Origin: Caballeronia choica
GTDB taxonomy: Bacteria > Pseudomonadota > Gammaproteobacteria > Burkholderiales > Burkholderiaceae
Length of the DNA: 64,000 nucleotides
Direction of reading: 5' to 3'
Assembly (NCBI RefSeq): GCF_001544535.1
Contig: NZ_FCON02000012.1
Coordinates: 1-64,000, forward strand
Shown in pieces: positions 35,612 to 44,167 of this stretch. The first letter of the stretch is position 1; each line of letters begins with the position of its first letter. Made by a program: the position numbers and the translations under genes. The notes beneath the pieces are model-generated. The model saw only the letters and a program-made list of their open reading frames with translations, did no database searches and had not been told where the DNA came from.

Positions 35612-36964
35612 ATGTCGATCACCAAACAGGCCATGCCGGCGTTCGCCGACGAGGCCGACAACGCGCAAGCCAGCGCCGAGGCAAGCGCCTATCGCAAGGT
35701 TTCCTGGCGCCTGTTGCCGTTCCTGGGCGTGCTCTGGGTGCTGGCGTGGCTGGACCGCGTCAACATCGGCTTCGCCAAGCTGCAAATGCTGGACTCGCTG
35801 CACTTCTCCGAAGCGGTCTACGGCCTCGGCGCCGGCATCTTCTTCCTCGGCTATTTCTTCTTCGAGGTGCCGTCGAACATGCTGCTGCAGAAGATCGGCG
35901 CCAAGAAGACGATCATGCGCATCACGATCTGCTGGGGCGTGATCTGCATGCTGCAGACCACCGTCGCCACGCCCACGCAGTTCTATCTCCTGCGCTTTTT
36001 GCTGGGCGCCTTCGAGGCCGGCTTCTATCCGGGCGTGATCCTCTACCTCACCTACTGGTATCCCTCGCAGCGGCGCGCCAAGGCCTTCGGCACGTTCATG
36101 TCGGCATCGGCGATCGCCGGTGTGCTCGGCGGCCCGCTGGCGGGCTGGATCATGACCTCGATGGGCGGCTTCCATGGCATGCACGGCTGGCAGTGGCTGT
36201 TCATCCTGGAAGGCATCCCGTCGGTGCTGGCCGGCATCTTCGCGTGGTTCTACATGACCGACAAGCCGGAGCAGGCCCGCTGGCTCACCGACGACGAAAA
36301 GCGCGTGGTGCTCGACGCCCTGCGCCGCGACAGCGCCGCCATGGGCGAGCGCGGCCACGACTGGCGCACGCTCCTCACGAACCGCAAGGTGTGGCTGATG
36401 ATCGCGATTTTCTTCTGCCTGCTGTGCGCCAACTCCACGCTGACCTTCTGGATCCCGACCATCATCAAGGACGTGGGCTTCAGCGCACCCATGACCGTAG
36501 GCTGGATCGCGGCGGTGGCCTACCTGTGCGGCGCCATCGGCATGATCGTGAACGGCGCGCGCTCGGACCGCCGCAACGAGGTCCGCTGGCACTTCAGCGG
36601 CCCGGCGATCGCCGGGGGCATCTCGATGGCCGTGCTGGCCGCGCTCCTTGGCGTGCAGTCGCTGCCGGCCGTCGTCTCGCTGGTGGCGATGACGGTTGCG
36701 CTGGTCGGCACCATGAGCGCCATCCCCGTGTTCTGGCAACTGCCCAACCGTTACCTCGCGGGCAGTGCCGCCGCGGTTGGCGTGGCCCTGATCAACTCCG
36801 TCTCCAACCTCGCGGGCTTCGGCGCGCCCTATGTGATGGGGCTGATCAAGAACGCCACCGGCAAGGTCACTACGGGCTTGTACATGGTGGCTGTCATCGA
36901 GATCCTGGCTGCGGTGCTGGTGCTCGCCGGCATCCGCAAGCTCGGCAACAAACAAGAGGCCTGA
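35612..36964 (+). CDS. MFS transporter (ACS family) of the urate cluster
   Basis: The 450-residue carrier starts at ATG 35612. Signatures match the 15565-16881 carrier: WRLLPFLGVLWVLAWLDRVN, GIFFLGYFFFEVPSN. About 12 membrane segments are expected. It sits one base before the exported hydrolase gene and probably imports urate, hydroxyisourate or allantoin; that is inferred from context only. Confidence 0.87.
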   Translation: MSITKQAMPAFADEADNAQASAEASAYRKVSWRLLPFLGVLWVLAWLDRVNIGFAKLQMLDSLHFSEAVYGLGAGIFFLGYFFFEVPSNMLLQKIGAKKTIMRITICWGVICMLQTTVATPTQFYLLRFLLGAFEAGFYPGVILYLTYWYPSQRRAKAFGTFMSASAIAGVLGGPLAGWIMTSMGGFHGMHGWQWLFILEGIPSVLAGIFAWFYMTDKPEQARWLTDDEKRVVLDALRRDSAAMGERGHDWRTLLTNRKVWLMIAIFFCLLCANSTLTFWIPTIIKDVGFSAPMTVGWIAAVAYLCGAIGMIVNGARSDRRNEVRWHFSGPAIAGGISMAVLAALLGVQSLPAVVSLVAMTVALVGTMSAIPVFWQLPNRYLAGSAAAVGVALINSVSNLAGFGAPYVMGLIKNATGKVTTGLYMVAVIEILAAVLVLAGIRKLGNKQEA

Positions 36965-36965
36965 C

Positions 36966-37496
36966 ATGCGCGACAACCCGACTCCGACTCAACCCGCCTT
37001 CGACGCCAGCCGTCGCCGGTTTGCGCTGCAATCCGTGGCACTGGGCGGCGGTATCGTGCTGGCCGGTACGGCGCTCGCAGCCGGCACGGACGCCGCGCCC
37101 GCGCCCAACCAGACCTCGGGCCCGGTGCAGCAGGACGGTCTCGATCCGCGCCTGACCATGCACGCGCTCGACACCTGGCACGGCACGCCCGCAGCCGGTA
37201 TGCGGGTGGACATGTTTCGTATCGAGGACGGTCAGGCCCAGCACCTGCAGACAGTGAAGCTCGCCGCCAGCGGGCGCAGCGAACCGCCGCTCCTGATCGG
37301 CGACGCCTACCGCACCGGCACCTATGAACTGCTTCTGCACGTGGACGAATACTTCGCCGCGCGCAAGGCCGACCTGCCTCAGCCGCTGTTCTTGTCGAAG
37401 ATTCCGCTGCGCTTTCGCGTGACCGATGCCACCCAGCGCATTCACCTGCCCGTGCTGTTCGGGCCGTGGAGCTACAACTACTACCGCGGCAGTTGA
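36966..37496 (+). CDS. Exported 5-hydroxyisourate hydrolase (transthyretin-like), Tat signal
   Basis: The 176-residue protein has a twin-arginine-like leader (SRRRFALQSVALGGG, residues 15-29, then a hydrophobic stretch ending ALAAG). The mature part is a transthyretin-like hydrolase: MHALDTWHGTPAAGM with the first His, Arg in SGRSEPPL, His in QRIHLPVLF, and the C-terminal signature YYRGS. The family hydrolyses 5-hydroxyisourate to OHCU. A folded-export signal places it in the periplasm. It follows the MFS gene by one base. Confidence 0.88.
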   Translation: MRDNPTPTQPAFDASRRRFALQSVALGGGIVLAGTALAAGTDAAPAPNQTSGPVQQDGLDPRLTMHALDTWHGTPAAGMRVDMFRIEDGQAQHLQTVKLAASGRSEPPLLIGDAYRTGTYELLLHVDEYFAARKADLPQPLFLSKIPLRFRVTDATQRIHLPVLFGPWSYNYYRGS

Positions 37497-37543
37497 GCCG
37501 TCGCGCGATTCACGATTGACGATCCACGCTCAGGAGACACACC

Positions 37544-37882
37544 ATGGCCGCAGGCATCACCACGCATGTGCTCGACGTATCGCTCGGCAAGCCCGCTGCC
37601 GGGATGCAGATCGAACTATTCGACATGAGCACGCAACCGCCGAAGCTCATCGCGCGTACGCGGTCCAATCGCGATGGGCGCACCGACACGCCCATCCTGC
37701 CCGCGGCGCAGGCTCGTGCCGGCGACTTTGAGCTGCGGTTCTGGGTGGCGGAGTACTTTCGTACGCCCGATGTGTTCGCCGACGTCGTGCCGGTGCGTTT
37801 CACCGTCACCGATGCGGCGCAGCACTATCATGTGCCGTTGTTGTGCTCGCCGTGGAGCTTTGGGACTTATCGGGGGAGCTGA
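37544..37882 (+). CDS. uraH: 5-hydroxyisourate hydrolase, cytosolic
   Basis: The 112-residue protein starts at ATG 37544 with CAGGAGA upstream. Family residues are present: THVLDVSLGKPAAGM (His near residue 8), RSNRDGRTDTP (Arg), HYHVPLLCSPWSFG and the C-terminal TYRGS. It has no leader, so it acts in the cytoplasm on 5-hydroxyisourate. With the preceding exported paralogue it gives one enzyme on each side of the membrane. Confidence 0.93.
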   Translation: MAAGITTHVLDVSLGKPAAGMQIELFDMSTQPPKLIARTRSNRDGRTDTPILPAAQARAGDFELRFWVAEYFRTPDVFADVVPVRFTVTDAAQHYHVPLLCSPWSFGTYRGS

Positions 37883-37899
37883 TTGGGGCACGCACCGCT

Positions 37900-38352
37900 G
37901 CACGAAGTGGTGCTGCAGTCATTGATCCAGCCTCGCACTACGCGCTCACCCGTCAGGCAAGACATCGCTCCGATTGTGCTTGCTGCATGCTTCAATTCAC
38001 CACCGCCTGGCAGACCTGTCGTCGGGCACGAAGTGCAACACCGATGCATGACGGCTGATTCACTCCCAATCGCGGTGCGACGCGCGTACCCTCGATAGGA
38101 GCCCACCCGCGCTGGACCCCGCCAACGACACTCCCCCGGCAGGGCCACTCCGAATGAAGCGCGCGGTGGCCTTCGCATACTGCTGCCGGGAAAAGCCGCT
38201 TTCCTTGCTTACTTTGCAGCAACGCAGCAGCCAAGAAAGCAAGTCGCGCCCCGCACAGGGGCCGCGCCAATAAGCCAACACCAACGCAAGTTCCATAAAA
38301 GCCCAAGCGCATCAAACGGTTGAAAAACCCGAACCCGAGCGCCAGCGGCTAA
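37900..38352. repeat. Dispersed intergenic repeat, copy 2 (core inverted relative to copy 1)
   Basis: Positions 37904-37928 and about 38041-38066 are diverged inverted arms (left AGTGGTGCTGCAGTCAT; right ATGACGGCTGATTCACT). The core between them (GCCTCGCACTACGCGCTCAC ... TGCTTGCTGCATGCTTCA ... TGTCGTCGGGCACGAAGTGC) is the reverse complement of 85-221. From about 38105 on, the sequence is collinear with copy 1 (306-535). No gene is present. Confidence 0.82.
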
Positions 38353-38412
38353 CTCCTTCGTCGCGTTAACCCTTGATTGACTAAAAAACCCCGCGCCTCT
38401 ACCATTTTTCTC

Positions 38413-38443
38413 ATACAGAGACAGTGTCTCTGATACGGAGACA
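38413..38443. promoter_or_regulatory. Candidate IclR autoregulatory operator overlapping the ribosome site
   Basis: CAGAGAC-agt-GTCTCTG (38416-38432) is a perfect 17-bp palindrome. In addition ATACAGAGACA (38413-38423) and ATACGGAGACA (38433-38443) are direct repeats spaced 20 bases apart. The second one contains the GGAG ribosome site (38437-38440) of the IclR gene at 38446, so binding would block translation initiation as well as transcription. Confidence 0.65.
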
Positions 38444-38445
38444 AA

Positions 38446-39174
38446 ATGTTAAAGACACTCGATAGCGCACTGGCGCTGCTGACCCGCTTCACGGTGCAGG
38501 AACCCACCTGGGGCGTACGCGAACTCGCCAAGGCGACGGGGATTCACTACGCGGTGGTTCATCGCGCGCTCGCCACGTTCGCCGCAAGCGGCTTTCTGCG
38601 ACAGGACAGCGCCGGGCGCTATTCGCTGGGCTTGCGGCTTTTCGAACTCGGCCAGGTTGCTCACCGCACCTTCGCGCCCTCCGATGTCGTGCAACCCGCG
38701 CTCGATGCGCTCGCCCAGACGAGCGGCGAAACCGTCTTCCTTTCGCTGCTGGACGGCACCGACGCCGTTTGCACGGACATGGCGCAAAGCCAGCATCAGT
38801 TGCGCTTCTCGATCGAGTCGGGCCAGCGCTTCGCGCTCGTCGCCGGCGCCCACGCCAAGGCGATCCTCGCGTTCCAGTCGGACGAGTTCCGCGCCGGGGT
38901 CTATCAGCAAGCCCGCCTGGCAAACAGCGCGGAAATCGAAGACCAACTGACCAAGGTGCGGGCGGACGGCTGGTGCCACACCCGCGAGGAAGCGGCTGCG
39001 ACCGTCGCCGGCCTGGCGGTGCCGCTGTGGTCACGCGACCGCCGCAACGTCGTCGGATCGCTGGGCATTGCCGGGCCGGTTCAGCGCCTCGAAGGCGAAG
39101 CCATCCCGCGACTCATCGAAGCATTGAAGAAAACCCGTGAAACGATCGAGCCCGTGGTCGGGCTGACCAGCTGA
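38446..39174 (+). CDS. IclR-family regulator of the peptide-use operon
   Basis: The 242-residue protein has an N-terminal winged helix (TWGVRELAKATGIHYAVVHRALATF, in part) and the IclR effector domain (ETVFLSLLDGTDAVC, HAKAILAFQ, VAGLAVPLW). It starts 2 bases after the second half of its own operator. It is the first gene in the direction of the OPT, aminotransferase, PepE, porin and DUF1177 genes and probably controls them. Confidence 0.88.
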   Translation: MLKTLDSALALLTRFTVQEPTWGVRELAKATGIHYAVVHRALATFAASGFLRQDSAGRYSLGLRLFELGQVAHRTFAPSDVVQPALDALAQTSGETVFLSLLDGTDAVCTDMAQSQHQLRFSIESGQRFALVAGAHAKAILAFQSDEFRAGVYQQARLANSAEIEDQLTKVRADGWCHTREEAAATVAGLAVPLWSRDRRNVVGSLGIAGPVQRLEGEAIPRLIEALKKTRETIEPVVGLTS

Positions 39175-39259
39175 CCCTCCCGACGATTCACCCATCCAAT
39201 CCCATCAGCCGCGCGACCCGAGCCGGCGAAGACCCGCCATCATGAAAGGATCGATCGAC

Positions 39260-40864
39260 ATGCCCGCTGCCTTAGAAACGCCCGTTCCTGCAACCGCGCC
39301 ACGTCCGCGCGTTTCCTTCTTCGAACCACTCCTGCTGCTCGTGTCGGTCGGCCTGTCGGTGCTTGGCGCGATCATCGGCATGCAGTTGATCGTGTCGCTC
39401 GGCATCTCCGCCAACACGTCGATCATCGGCGCGCTGATCGCCATCGTGTTCTCGCGCATTCCGCTTCAAGTAACACGCCGCTTCCGCACGCTCGAACGAC
39501 AGAACCTCGTGCAGACGGCCATTTCGTCGGCCACCTTCGGTGCAGCCAATTCGCTGATGATTCCGCTCGGCGTGCCGTTCGCGATGGGCATGCCCGAACT
39601 CGTCACGCCGATGCTGATCGGTTCGATCGCGGCGATGCTCGTCGACGGCGCGATGCTCTACCACCTCTTCGGCAGCAAGATCTTTCCCGCGACGGGCACG
39701 TGGCCGGCGGGCGTTGCGACAGCCGAAGCGATCTGGGCGGGCGACCAGGGCGGCCGCAAGGCGGCCTTCCTCGGACTGGGCGTCACCGCCGGCGTCGCCG
39801 GCGCGATTTTCGGCGTGCCGATGTCCGCGTTCGGCGCGGCCTTCCTCGGCAATCTCGCGGCGCTGACCATGTTCGGCCTGGGTCTCCTGATTCGCGGATA
39901 CTCCGTGCCGCTCCTGCACATCGACATCGCGGCGGCCTACATTCCGCACGGTCTGATGATCGGCGCGGGCCTCGTCGCACTGTTCCAGGTAGCGCGCGAG
40001 ATTCACCGCTCGCGAGCAAGCGGCGACGCCGATCCGCGCAACCTTGAAATGTCGGGTGCGCGGGCCAGGCGGGTGCTGTCCGGCGGATTCGTCGCGTACG
40101 TGCTCGTCGCCTTGCTGATTTCGGTGCTCGCGGGTCACGTCACGGACCTGTCGCCGGGGATGCTCGTTGCCTTTGTCCTCTACGCCGCGTTTGCCGCCTA
40201 CGCCCACGAATTGATCGTCGGGATCGCGGCGATGCATTCGGGCTGGTTTCCGGCATTCGCCGTCGCGCTGATCACGTTGACGATCGGCATCGTGATCGGC
40301 TTTCCGCCGTCGGCGCTGGCCGTGCTGGCCGGCTTCTCGGCGGCGACGGGTCCGGCCTTCGCGGACATGGGCTACGACCTCAAGACCGGCTATCTGCTGC
40401 GCGGCGAAGGCCGCGACATGGACGCCGAACTGGCGGGCCGCCGCCAGCAACTGATCGCCGCGATGGCTGGCTTCGTCGTCGCGGCGATCGTCGTGATCGC
40501 CTTCCACGACCACTTCTTCTCGCGCAACCTGATGCCGCCGGTCGACCGCGTCTATGCGGCGTCGATCCGGGCAGGCTCGTCGATGGAGATTGCCCGCAAC
40601 CTCGCGCTCTGGGCGATTCCCGGCGCGCTCCTCCAACTGCTCGGCGGAGCGAAGCGCCAACTCGGCATCCTGCTGTCCACCGGCATGCTCATCGCGTCCC
40701 CGCTCGCCGGTTGGGCCGTGCTTGCCGGACTCGCGATCCGCTTCGTCGTTACGCGCCTTCGCGGCGAGCGCCACTCAGCCGAAATGAGCGCGTTCGCGGG
40801 CGGCGTGATCGCCGGCGACGCACTGTTCAGTTTCGGCGGTTCCGTCACCCGCCTGCACAAGTAA
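39260..40864 (+). CDS. OPT/YSL-family transporter
   Basis: The 534-residue protein starts at ATG 39260 (MPAALETPV) with AAAGGA upstream; ATG 39242 would add six residues. It is highly hydrophobic with a dozen or more membrane segments. The stretches GAANSLMIPLGVPFAMGM, GTWPAGVATAEAIWAGDQGG and ATGPAFADMGYDLKTGYLLRG are typical of the bacterial OPT superfamily, which imports oligopeptides or metal-chelate compounds. A dipeptidase and aminotransferase downstream point to peptide import. Confidence 0.88.
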   Translation: MPAALETPVPATAPRPRVSFFEPLLLLVSVGLSVLGAIIGMQLIVSLGISANTSIIGALIAIVFSRIPLQVTRRFRTLERQNLVQTAISSATFGAANSLMIPLGVPFAMGMPELVTPMLIGSIAAMLVDGAMLYHLFGSKIFPATGTWPAGVATAEAIWAGDQGGRKAAFLGLGVTAGVAGAIFGVPMSAFGAAFLGNLAALTMFGLGLLIRGYSVPLLHIDIAAAYIPHGLMIGAGLVALFQVAREIHRSRASGDADPRNLEMSGARARRVLSGGFVAYVLVALLISVLAGHVTDLSPGMLVAFVLYAAFAAYAHELIVGIAAMHSGWFPAFAVALITLTIGIVIGFPPSALAVLAGFSAATGPAFADMGYDLKTGYLLRGEGRDMDAELAGRRQQLIAAMAGFVVAAIVVIAFHDHFFSRNLMPPVDRVYAASIRAGSSMEIARNLALWAIPGALLQLLGGAKRQLGILLSTGMLIASPLAGWAVLAGLAIRFVVTRLRGERHSAEMSAFAGGVIAGDALFSFGGSVTRLHK

Positions 40865-40898
40865 CCGCGCCTCTCTCTTTTATGGACCCGAACGCAGC

Positions 40899-42083
40899 AT
40901 GAATATCGAAGCCATCCGCGCGGCCACGCCGCTCACCGCAACCACCGTCTACATGGACACCGCGGCCGCGTCCCTGCCGCCCGACGTCGTGCTCGACGAA
41001 GCACGCCGCTATCTGCTCGACACCGGGCACGTGGGCATCTACCTGCCCTCGTTCCGCAAGGAAACCTACGCGCGGGTGGAAGCCGTGCGCGCCCGGCTCG
41101 CCGCGTTCCTTGGCGCGGGTGCGCACGAAATCGCCTTCACCAAGAACGCGACGGAAGCCATCTCGCTCGTGGCGCGCGGCATCGACTGGCGGCCGGGCGA
41201 CGAAATCCTGGTCGCCGATACCGAAATGCTCAGCAACCTGCTGCCCTGGCGCCGCCTGGAACAGACCCATGGCGTCGTGGTCAGGATGATTGCAGCCGAT
41301 GCCGCCGGCATGCTCGCACCGGAATCCTTCGCCGATGCCATCACGCCGCGCACGCGACTCGTGACGTTCTCTCACGTGCCGAACTCCACGGGCGCGGTCC
41401 AGCCCGCCGCGAGCATCTGCAGAGTGGCGCGCGAGCGCGGCGTCATGTCGCTCGTGAATGCGTCGCAGAGTGTCGGCATGTTGCCGGTCAGCGTCGCGCA
41501 CCTCGACTGCGACTTCCTCGCGGGATGCGGGCGCAAGGCACTGCGGGCTACGGAAGGCTCGGGCTTCCTGTACGTGCGTGAAGCGCATATCGAAACGCTG
41601 GAGCCGGTGCTCGCGGGCTGGTGGAACGGCGCGTTCGACCGCACGACGGGCGCGCTCTCGTTCGTGGCGGGTGCCCGCCGTTTCGAAGCGGGATGCCCGA
41701 TCGTGCCCGCGATTCTCGCGCTCGGTGCGGCCGTGCGCTACGCCGAGGAAATCGGCATCGATGCGATTGCGAAGCGCGTGAGCGAACTGACCGCCTACGC
41801 GGTCGAGCAGTTCTCGACGCTGCCCGGCTTCGAGCTGTACGGCCCGAAGCACGCTGCACAGCGCATCGGCATCGTGCCGTTCAACCTGCGCGGCGTCGAT
41901 CCCGCCACGCTCGTGTCGGCGCTCGAAGCGCAGCAATGCATCATCGAGGCGGGCGGCTTCATGGCCGACGCGATCCTCGCGCGATACGGCGTGAGCACGA
42001 TGGCGCGCGTGTCGCTCCACTACTTCAACACACGCGACGAGATCGACCGCGTCGTGCGCATCATTCGCTCGACGATCGCCTGA
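40899..42083 (+). CDS. Class V aminotransferase-fold PLP protein
   Basis: The 394-residue protein follows the class V (NifS/isopenicillin-epimerase-like) pattern: FTKNATEAISLVARGIDW, HVPNSTGAVQP, the PLP Lys in AGCGRKALRATEGSGFLYV, and a small C-domain. Two usual features differ: the Asp that contacts the PLP ring nitrogen (VDxAQ) is Asn here (VNASQSVG), and the usual HK before the Schiff base is RK. It may be a racemase, epimerase or lyase rather than a transaminase. It is 34 bases after the transporter. Confidence 0.82.
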   Translation: MNIEAIRAATPLTATTVYMDTAAASLPPDVVLDEARRYLLDTGHVGIYLPSFRKETYARVEAVRARLAAFLGAGAHEIAFTKNATEAISLVARGIDWRPGDEILVADTEMLSNLLPWRRLEQTHGVVVRMIAADAAGMLAPESFADAITPRTRLVTFSHVPNSTGAVQPAASICRVARERGVMSLVNASQSVGMLPVSVAHLDCDFLAGCGRKALRATEGSGFLYVREAHIETLEPVLAGWWNGAFDRTTGALSFVAGARRFEAGCPIVPAILALGAAVRYAEEIGIDAIAKRVSELTAYAVEQFSTLPGFELYGPKHAAQRIGIVPFNLRGVDPATLVSALEAQQCIIEAGGFMADAILARYGVSTMARVSLHYFNTRDEIDRVVRIIRSTIA

Positions 42084-42116
42084 GCGCTGACTACCCCTTC
42101 AATCCAGGAATACGCC

Positions 42117-42872
42117 ATGACCCAACGCATCCTTCTGATGAGCAGCTCCCGCAAGGATCAGCTCGGCTATCTCGAACACGCCACCGCGCAAATCCACACG
42201 CTGCTCAGGCACGAGCCGCGCAAAGTGCTCTTCGTGCCGTTCGCCGGCGTGACGTTCAGCTTCGACAGCTACGAGGACATCGTCAGACCCGTGTTCGAGC
42301 GCCTCGGCTATGCACTCGAATCGATCCACCGGAGCGCCGATCCGCTCGCCGCAATCGAGCAGGCCGAGGCCATTGCCGTTGGCGGCGGCAATACGTTCGC
42401 GCTGCTCAAGCGCATGTACGACGCGGGCATCGTCGACGCGATCCGGGCCAAGGTCGCGGCCGGCACGCCCTACGTCGGCTGGAGTGCGGGCAGCAACGTC
42501 GCATGCCCGACGATCCGAACGACCAACGACATGCCGATCGTCCAGCCGCCAACGCTCCGTGCGCTTGGTCTCGTGCCGTTCCAGGTCAATCCGCATTTCA
42601 TCAGCGGCAAGCCCGTCGGGCACAACGGCGAAAGCCGCGAAGAAAGACTCGCCGAATTCCTCGAGATCAACGCGCCCGAACAGATTTTCGCGCTGCCCGA
42701 AGGCTCCGCGCTCTATACCGACGGCATCGACGGCACCGTGCTCGGCGAGCGCCACGCACTGCATTTCCTCGGCGGCGGGCGCGTCGAAACGCTTCGCGAG
42801 AACGAGCCGTTCCCGCTTGCGCGGATCGCGGGTCCGGCGGGCATGACCGAGTGGCCTGCGTTCAAGGCCTGA
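42117..42872 (+). CDS. pepE: Dipeptidase E (peptidase S51)
   Basis: The 251-residue protein has the S51 motifs: AIAVGGGNTFALL, nucleophile Ser123 in GWSAGSN, and the late His in VNPHFISG (His160). PepE cleaves dipeptides with N-terminal Asp in the cytoplasm. It stands 33 bases after the PLP enzyme and in the same operon as the OPT transporter, so imported aspartyl peptides are a natural substrate. The related cyanophycinase fold is longer and secreted, which does not fit here. Confidence 0.9.
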   Translation: MTQRILLMSSSRKDQLGYLEHATAQIHTLLRHEPRKVLFVPFAGVTFSFDSYEDIVRPVFERLGYALESIHRSADPLAAIEQAEAIAVGGGNTFALLKRMYDAGIVDAIRAKVAAGTPYVGWSAGSNVACPTIRTTNDMPIVQPPTLRALGLVPFQVNPHFISGKPVGHNGESREERLAEFLEINAPEQIFALPEGSALYTDGIDGTVLGERHALHFLGGGRVETLRENEPFPLARIAGPAGMTEWPAFKA

Positions 42873-42964
42873 TCTAACCCATCTGTCGCGCCGCACATCA
42901 ACGCCCGGGCGGGAACGCACCGGCGAGGGAGGCGCTCGTCCAACAATCCCTAGTAAACCGATTC

Positions 42965-44110
42965 ATGATCCCTTATCGCTGGCTTCCTGCATTCGCGTTC
43001 GCGCTGCCCTGTGCTGCAATGGCCCAGTCAAGCGTGACCCTCTACGGCATCATCGACGCCGCCCTCACCTACCAGACGCACGCCAATGCTGCGGGAGACA
43101 GCTTCATCGGCCTTCAGCAAGGCAACGAAGGCTTTCTTTCCGGCAGCCGCTTCGGCCTGAAGGGCACCGAGGATCTGGGCGGCGGAGCGAAGGCCGGCTT
43201 CACGCTCGAAAACGGCTTTCTCATCAACAATGGCAAGCTCGACCAGCAGGGCCAATTGTTCGGCCGGCAGGCCTTCGTGAAGATTGGCAACCAGTACGGC
43301 GATCTCGCCCTCGGGCGCCAATACACGACGGCGAACACGATCCTCTATTACGTCGACCCGCTTGGCATCGGCGCCGCGCCGTCGAACTCCTGGATGGTGT
43401 ATCTCACCGGACAGCGCTACGACAACGCCGTGAGCTACACCGGCACGTTCGGCCCCGTGATGGGCATCGCGGAGTATGCGTTCGGAGGCGTTGCCGGGAG
43501 TTTTCAGGCGAGGTCGTCCACGTCGCTCGGACTCAAGTACTCGGCCGATCCGATCACGCTGGTCGGAGACGCGCAGTACACGCATGACAGCGCGAGCCGC
43601 ACCGCGCGCATCTATATCGCGGGTGTCAAGGCGTCAGTCGGTTCAGCGAAACTCTTTGCGAACTATATCTACAGCCATCGCGACGCCGGATTCGACTCGT
43701 CCAATGGCGGCACCGACACGGCATCCATCACGAGCATGTCGACCGCCGCCACGCCGACGAACACCGCGGCGATCAACTCGGTGTTCGCGAGTTCGCGCCG
43801 CGACGACTTCTTCACGCTCGGCGCCAGTTACCTCGCGACACCCGCCGTCACGCTGACCGCCAGCATGATGTACGACCGCACGCGCGCGGACGCCTTCAAC
43901 GGTACGCGGGCAACGGCTTACGGCGTGGCGGATTACGCGTTCAGCAAGCCCACCGACGCGTACCTCGCGCTCGCCTACGACTGGGTGCATGGCGACTGGT
44001 CCGGGCTCTTCGGCAACAGCACGACCGCCTACACGGGCGGCAGCGGCAAGCCGCTCAACGGACACGACAACCAGACCACCGTGATGGTCGGCCTGCGGCA
44101 TTCGTTCTGA
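42965..44110 (+). CDS. Gram-negative porin (Burkholderia OmpC type)
   Basis: The 381-residue protein has a signal peptide cut near AMA-Q (about residue 20), then SSVTLYGIIDAALTYQTHA, the usual first strand of beta-proteobacterial general porins. It ends with an aromatic C-terminal residue (VGLRHSF), as needed for outer membrane assembly. A 16-stranded trimeric porin is expected. Within this operon it would pass the peptide substrate across the outer membrane. Confidence 0.92.
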   Translation: MIPYRWLPAFAFALPCAAMAQSSVTLYGIIDAALTYQTHANAAGDSFIGLQQGNEGFLSGSRFGLKGTEDLGGGAKAGFTLENGFLINNGKLDQQGQLFGRQAFVKIGNQYGDLALGRQYTTANTILYYVDPLGIGAAPSNSWMVYLTGQRYDNAVSYTGTFGPVMGIAEYAFGGVAGSFQARSSTSLGLKYSADPITLVGDAQYTHDSASRTARIYIAGVKASVGSAKLFANYIYSHRDAGFDSSNGGTDTASITSMSTAATPTNTAAINSVFASSRRDDFFTLGASYLATPAVTLTASMMYDRTRADAFNGTRATAYGVADYAFSKPTDAYLALAYDWVHGDWSGLFGNSTTAYTGGSGKPLNGHDNQTTVMVGLRHSF

Positions 44111-44167
44111 GCGCCTTGCACGCCAAACGCCGCGCTTCCCTTTTTCCCAAACAAGGATTGCTTCACC

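Noticed and set aside
42117-42872. Cyanophycinase instead of PepE
   Set aside because: Same S51 fold, but the protein lacks a signal peptide and is of PepE size, and a cytosolic dipeptidase fits the OPT importer.
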